A stretch of 6,996 bases of DNA from Clostridia bacterium. GTDB taxonomy: Bacteria > Bacillota > Clostridia > Oscillospirales > CAG-272. The translations under genes were made by a program, and so were the position numbers. Shown piece after piece: positions 6,056 to 6,996 of this stretch. Positions within the stretch are counted from its first letter, which is position 1; every line of letters starts with the position of its first letter. The stretch lies in contig JAFTMF010000027.1 of the NCBI GenBank assembly GCA_017452565.1, positions 1-6,996 of the forward strand, written 5' to 3'. Below the pieces are notes generated by a model. That model was not told the DNA's origin. It saw only the letters and a program-made list of their open reading frames with translations, and did not search any database.

Positions 6056-6964
6056 ATGCAAGATCGCAACATTTCGGGCATACTCATTATTGACAAACCC
6101 CAAGGTGTGACCTCCCACGATATGGTGGGGCTTTGCCGTAAGCTCTACGGTACTCGCAAGGTGGGACACGCCGGCACGCTGGATCCTATGGCTACAGGCG
6201 TACTGGTAATGCTCATCGGACGGGCTGCCAAGGCATCGGATTTTCTCTTGGAAAAGGTAAAGACCTATGAGGCGACCCTGCGCTTCGGCATTGCTACCGA
6301 CACCCAAGACGTCACCGGAGAGGTAATTGCATCCACCGACACCGCACCTACGCCGGAGGAATTGGAGGCGGTACTTCCCTCCTTTCGTGGCGAGATTTTG
6401 CAAGTTCCTCCGATGTATTCCGCCCTCAAGCGGAACGGGCAGAAGCTCTATGATCTGGCAAGACAGGGCATCGAGATCGACCGTGAGGCTCGTCCCGTGA
6501 CCATTTATGGTCTGAATTGCACCGACTTCCGCAAGGACGACTTCACCGAAGCCGATCTCACCGTAACCTGCTCCAAGGGCACCTACATCCGCACCCTCTG
6601 CAACGATATCGGCGAGCGACTGGGTTGTCTCGGCACGATGGCGGCACTGCGCCGCACCAAGTCGGGAATGTTCACGCTGGAGAATGCCGTTACCCCTGAC
6701 GCTCTGCGTGAGATGAGCGAGGCCGAGCGAGACGCCCTGCTCCTCCCCATCGAGGACGCTTTTGCAGATCTGCCTGCAGTGAAGCTCCCGCCCTTTTTCG
6801 CCAAGCTGGCGCATAGCGGGCTGGAGATCTATCAGAAGAAGATCGGCACACATCTGACCGACGGCACGATGGTGCGCTTCTATGACGAGAACGGGTTCTT
6901 TGCACTGGGCGAGGTTCGCCCCTATGAGGACGGCTCGGCAATCAAACCGATTAAGCAGTTTTGA
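6056..6964 (+). CDS. truB: tRNA pseudouridine-55 synthase TruB
   Basis: TruB converts uridine 55 in the T-loop of most tRNAs to pseudouridine. The 302-aa protein begins with the family pattern GILIIDKPQGVTSHDMV and has the catalytic loop GHAGTLDPMATGVL, with nucleophile D43. Also present are Y71 in KTYEATLRFG, the VPPMYSALKRNGQKLYDLAR segment (118-136), and CSKGTYIRTLCNDIG with R179. Residues from about 240 to 302 match the small C-terminal RNA-binding (PUA-like) domain. Length is normal. The ATG at 6056-6058, 2 nt after nrnA, is where family similarity begins; upstream in-frame starts would read through the nrnA DHHA1 region in the wrong frame. It is the third gene of the operon. In relatives ribF commonly follows. 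Confidence 0.96.
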   Translation: MQDRNISGILIIDKPQGVTSHDMVGLCRKLYGTRKVGHAGTLDPMATGVLVMLIGRAAKASDFLLEKVKTYEATLRFGIATDTQDVTGEVIASTDTAPTPEELEAVLPSFRGEILQVPPMYSALKRNGQKLYDLARQGIEIDREARPVTIYGLNCTDFRKDDFTEADLTVTCSKGTYIRTLCNDIGERLGCLGTMAALRRTKSGMFTLENAVTPDALREMSEAERDALLLPIEDAFADLPAVKLPPFFAKLAHSGLEIYQKKIGTHLTDGTMVRFYDENGFFALGEVRPYEDGSAIKPIKQF

Positions 6965-6981
6965 ATAGTGGGGGTACTATT
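6964..6981 (+). repeat. Small hairpin AATAGT/ACTATT just after truB
   Basis: A perfect 6-bp inverted repeat around a GGGGGT loop begins at the last base of the truB stop codon. The stem is A/T-rich and no clean T-run follows before the window ends, so it is a poor terminator. The G-run could instead act as a ribosome binding site for a gene starting near 6981, possibly TTG at 6981-6983 and open to the window edge. Only about five codons are visible, so no gene is called. Confidence 0.3.
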
Positions 6982-6996
6982 TGATAAAATTTAACA

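Noticed and set aside
5807..6853. Long open frame (348 codons) on the minus strand across nrnA and truB
   Set aside because: It spans two conserved genes and their junction, and its sequence has no family features. Codon bias of the sense genes keeps this frame open.
6964..6996. Terminator, or start of ribF, after truB
   Set aside because: The hairpin is A/T-rich with no T-run, and only about five codons of any following gene are visible, too few to identify it.

Overview
The window looks like chromosomal DNA of a low-to-mid-GC Firmicute, most likely a gut-type Clostridia (Oscillospiraceae/Lachnospiraceae-like). This is an inference from the rbfA-nrnA-truB gene order, the NrnA-type DHH phosphoesterase, strong AGGAGG-type ribosome binding sites, and very AT-rich spacers between GC-richer genes. 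I see no mobile element, CRISPR array, tRNA or rRNA.

Layout. Positions 1-146 are non-coding. They hold a perfect-consensus sigma-70/A promoter on the minus strand (1-29) that fires leftward out of the window, and an intrinsic terminator (97-129) that ends the leftward operon next to it. Positions 147-4363 are that operon, transcribed right to left: an SbcD/Mre11/YhaO-like metallophosphoesterase nuclease (3227-4363, TTG start), a YjjG/YfnB-type HAD nucleotidase (2519-3217), and a Rad50/SbcC/YhaN-like ATPase (147-2477). The ATPase has a two-helix membrane segment in the middle of its coiled coil, where classical Rad50 carries a zinc hook. Positions 4364-4606 form a divergent control region. It has a leftward promoter for the nuclease operon, two candidate rightward promoters for rbfA (one overlapping the leftward promoter), and several small repeats. 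Positions 4607-6964 are a tightly coupled rightward operon: rbfA (30S maturation), nrnA (nanoRNase/pAp phosphatase) and truB (tRNA pseudouridine-55 synthase). The last 32 bases contain a small hairpin and perhaps the start of another gene.

How the genes work together. The leftward operon encodes a putative membrane-tethered Mre11-Rad50-like DNA end-processing pair, with a nucleotidase between the two subunit genes that could process nucleotides. That link is inference. The rightward operon is the tail of the conserved nusA-infB-rbfA-nrnA-truB-ribF translation/RNA cluster, but here rbfA is the first gene and has its own promoter. Its genes are joined by overlap (rbfA/nrnA, 8 nt) or a 2-nt gap (nrnA/truB). 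At both junctions the ribosome binding site lies in a GAG-GAC codon pair at the end of the upstream gene.

The observations most worth a second look are the membrane hairpin in the Rad50-like protein with the embedded nucleotidase gene, the consensus promoter with a dyad in its spacer at the left edge, and the overlapping divergent promoters with an exact 32-bp repeat of ATTGTA.
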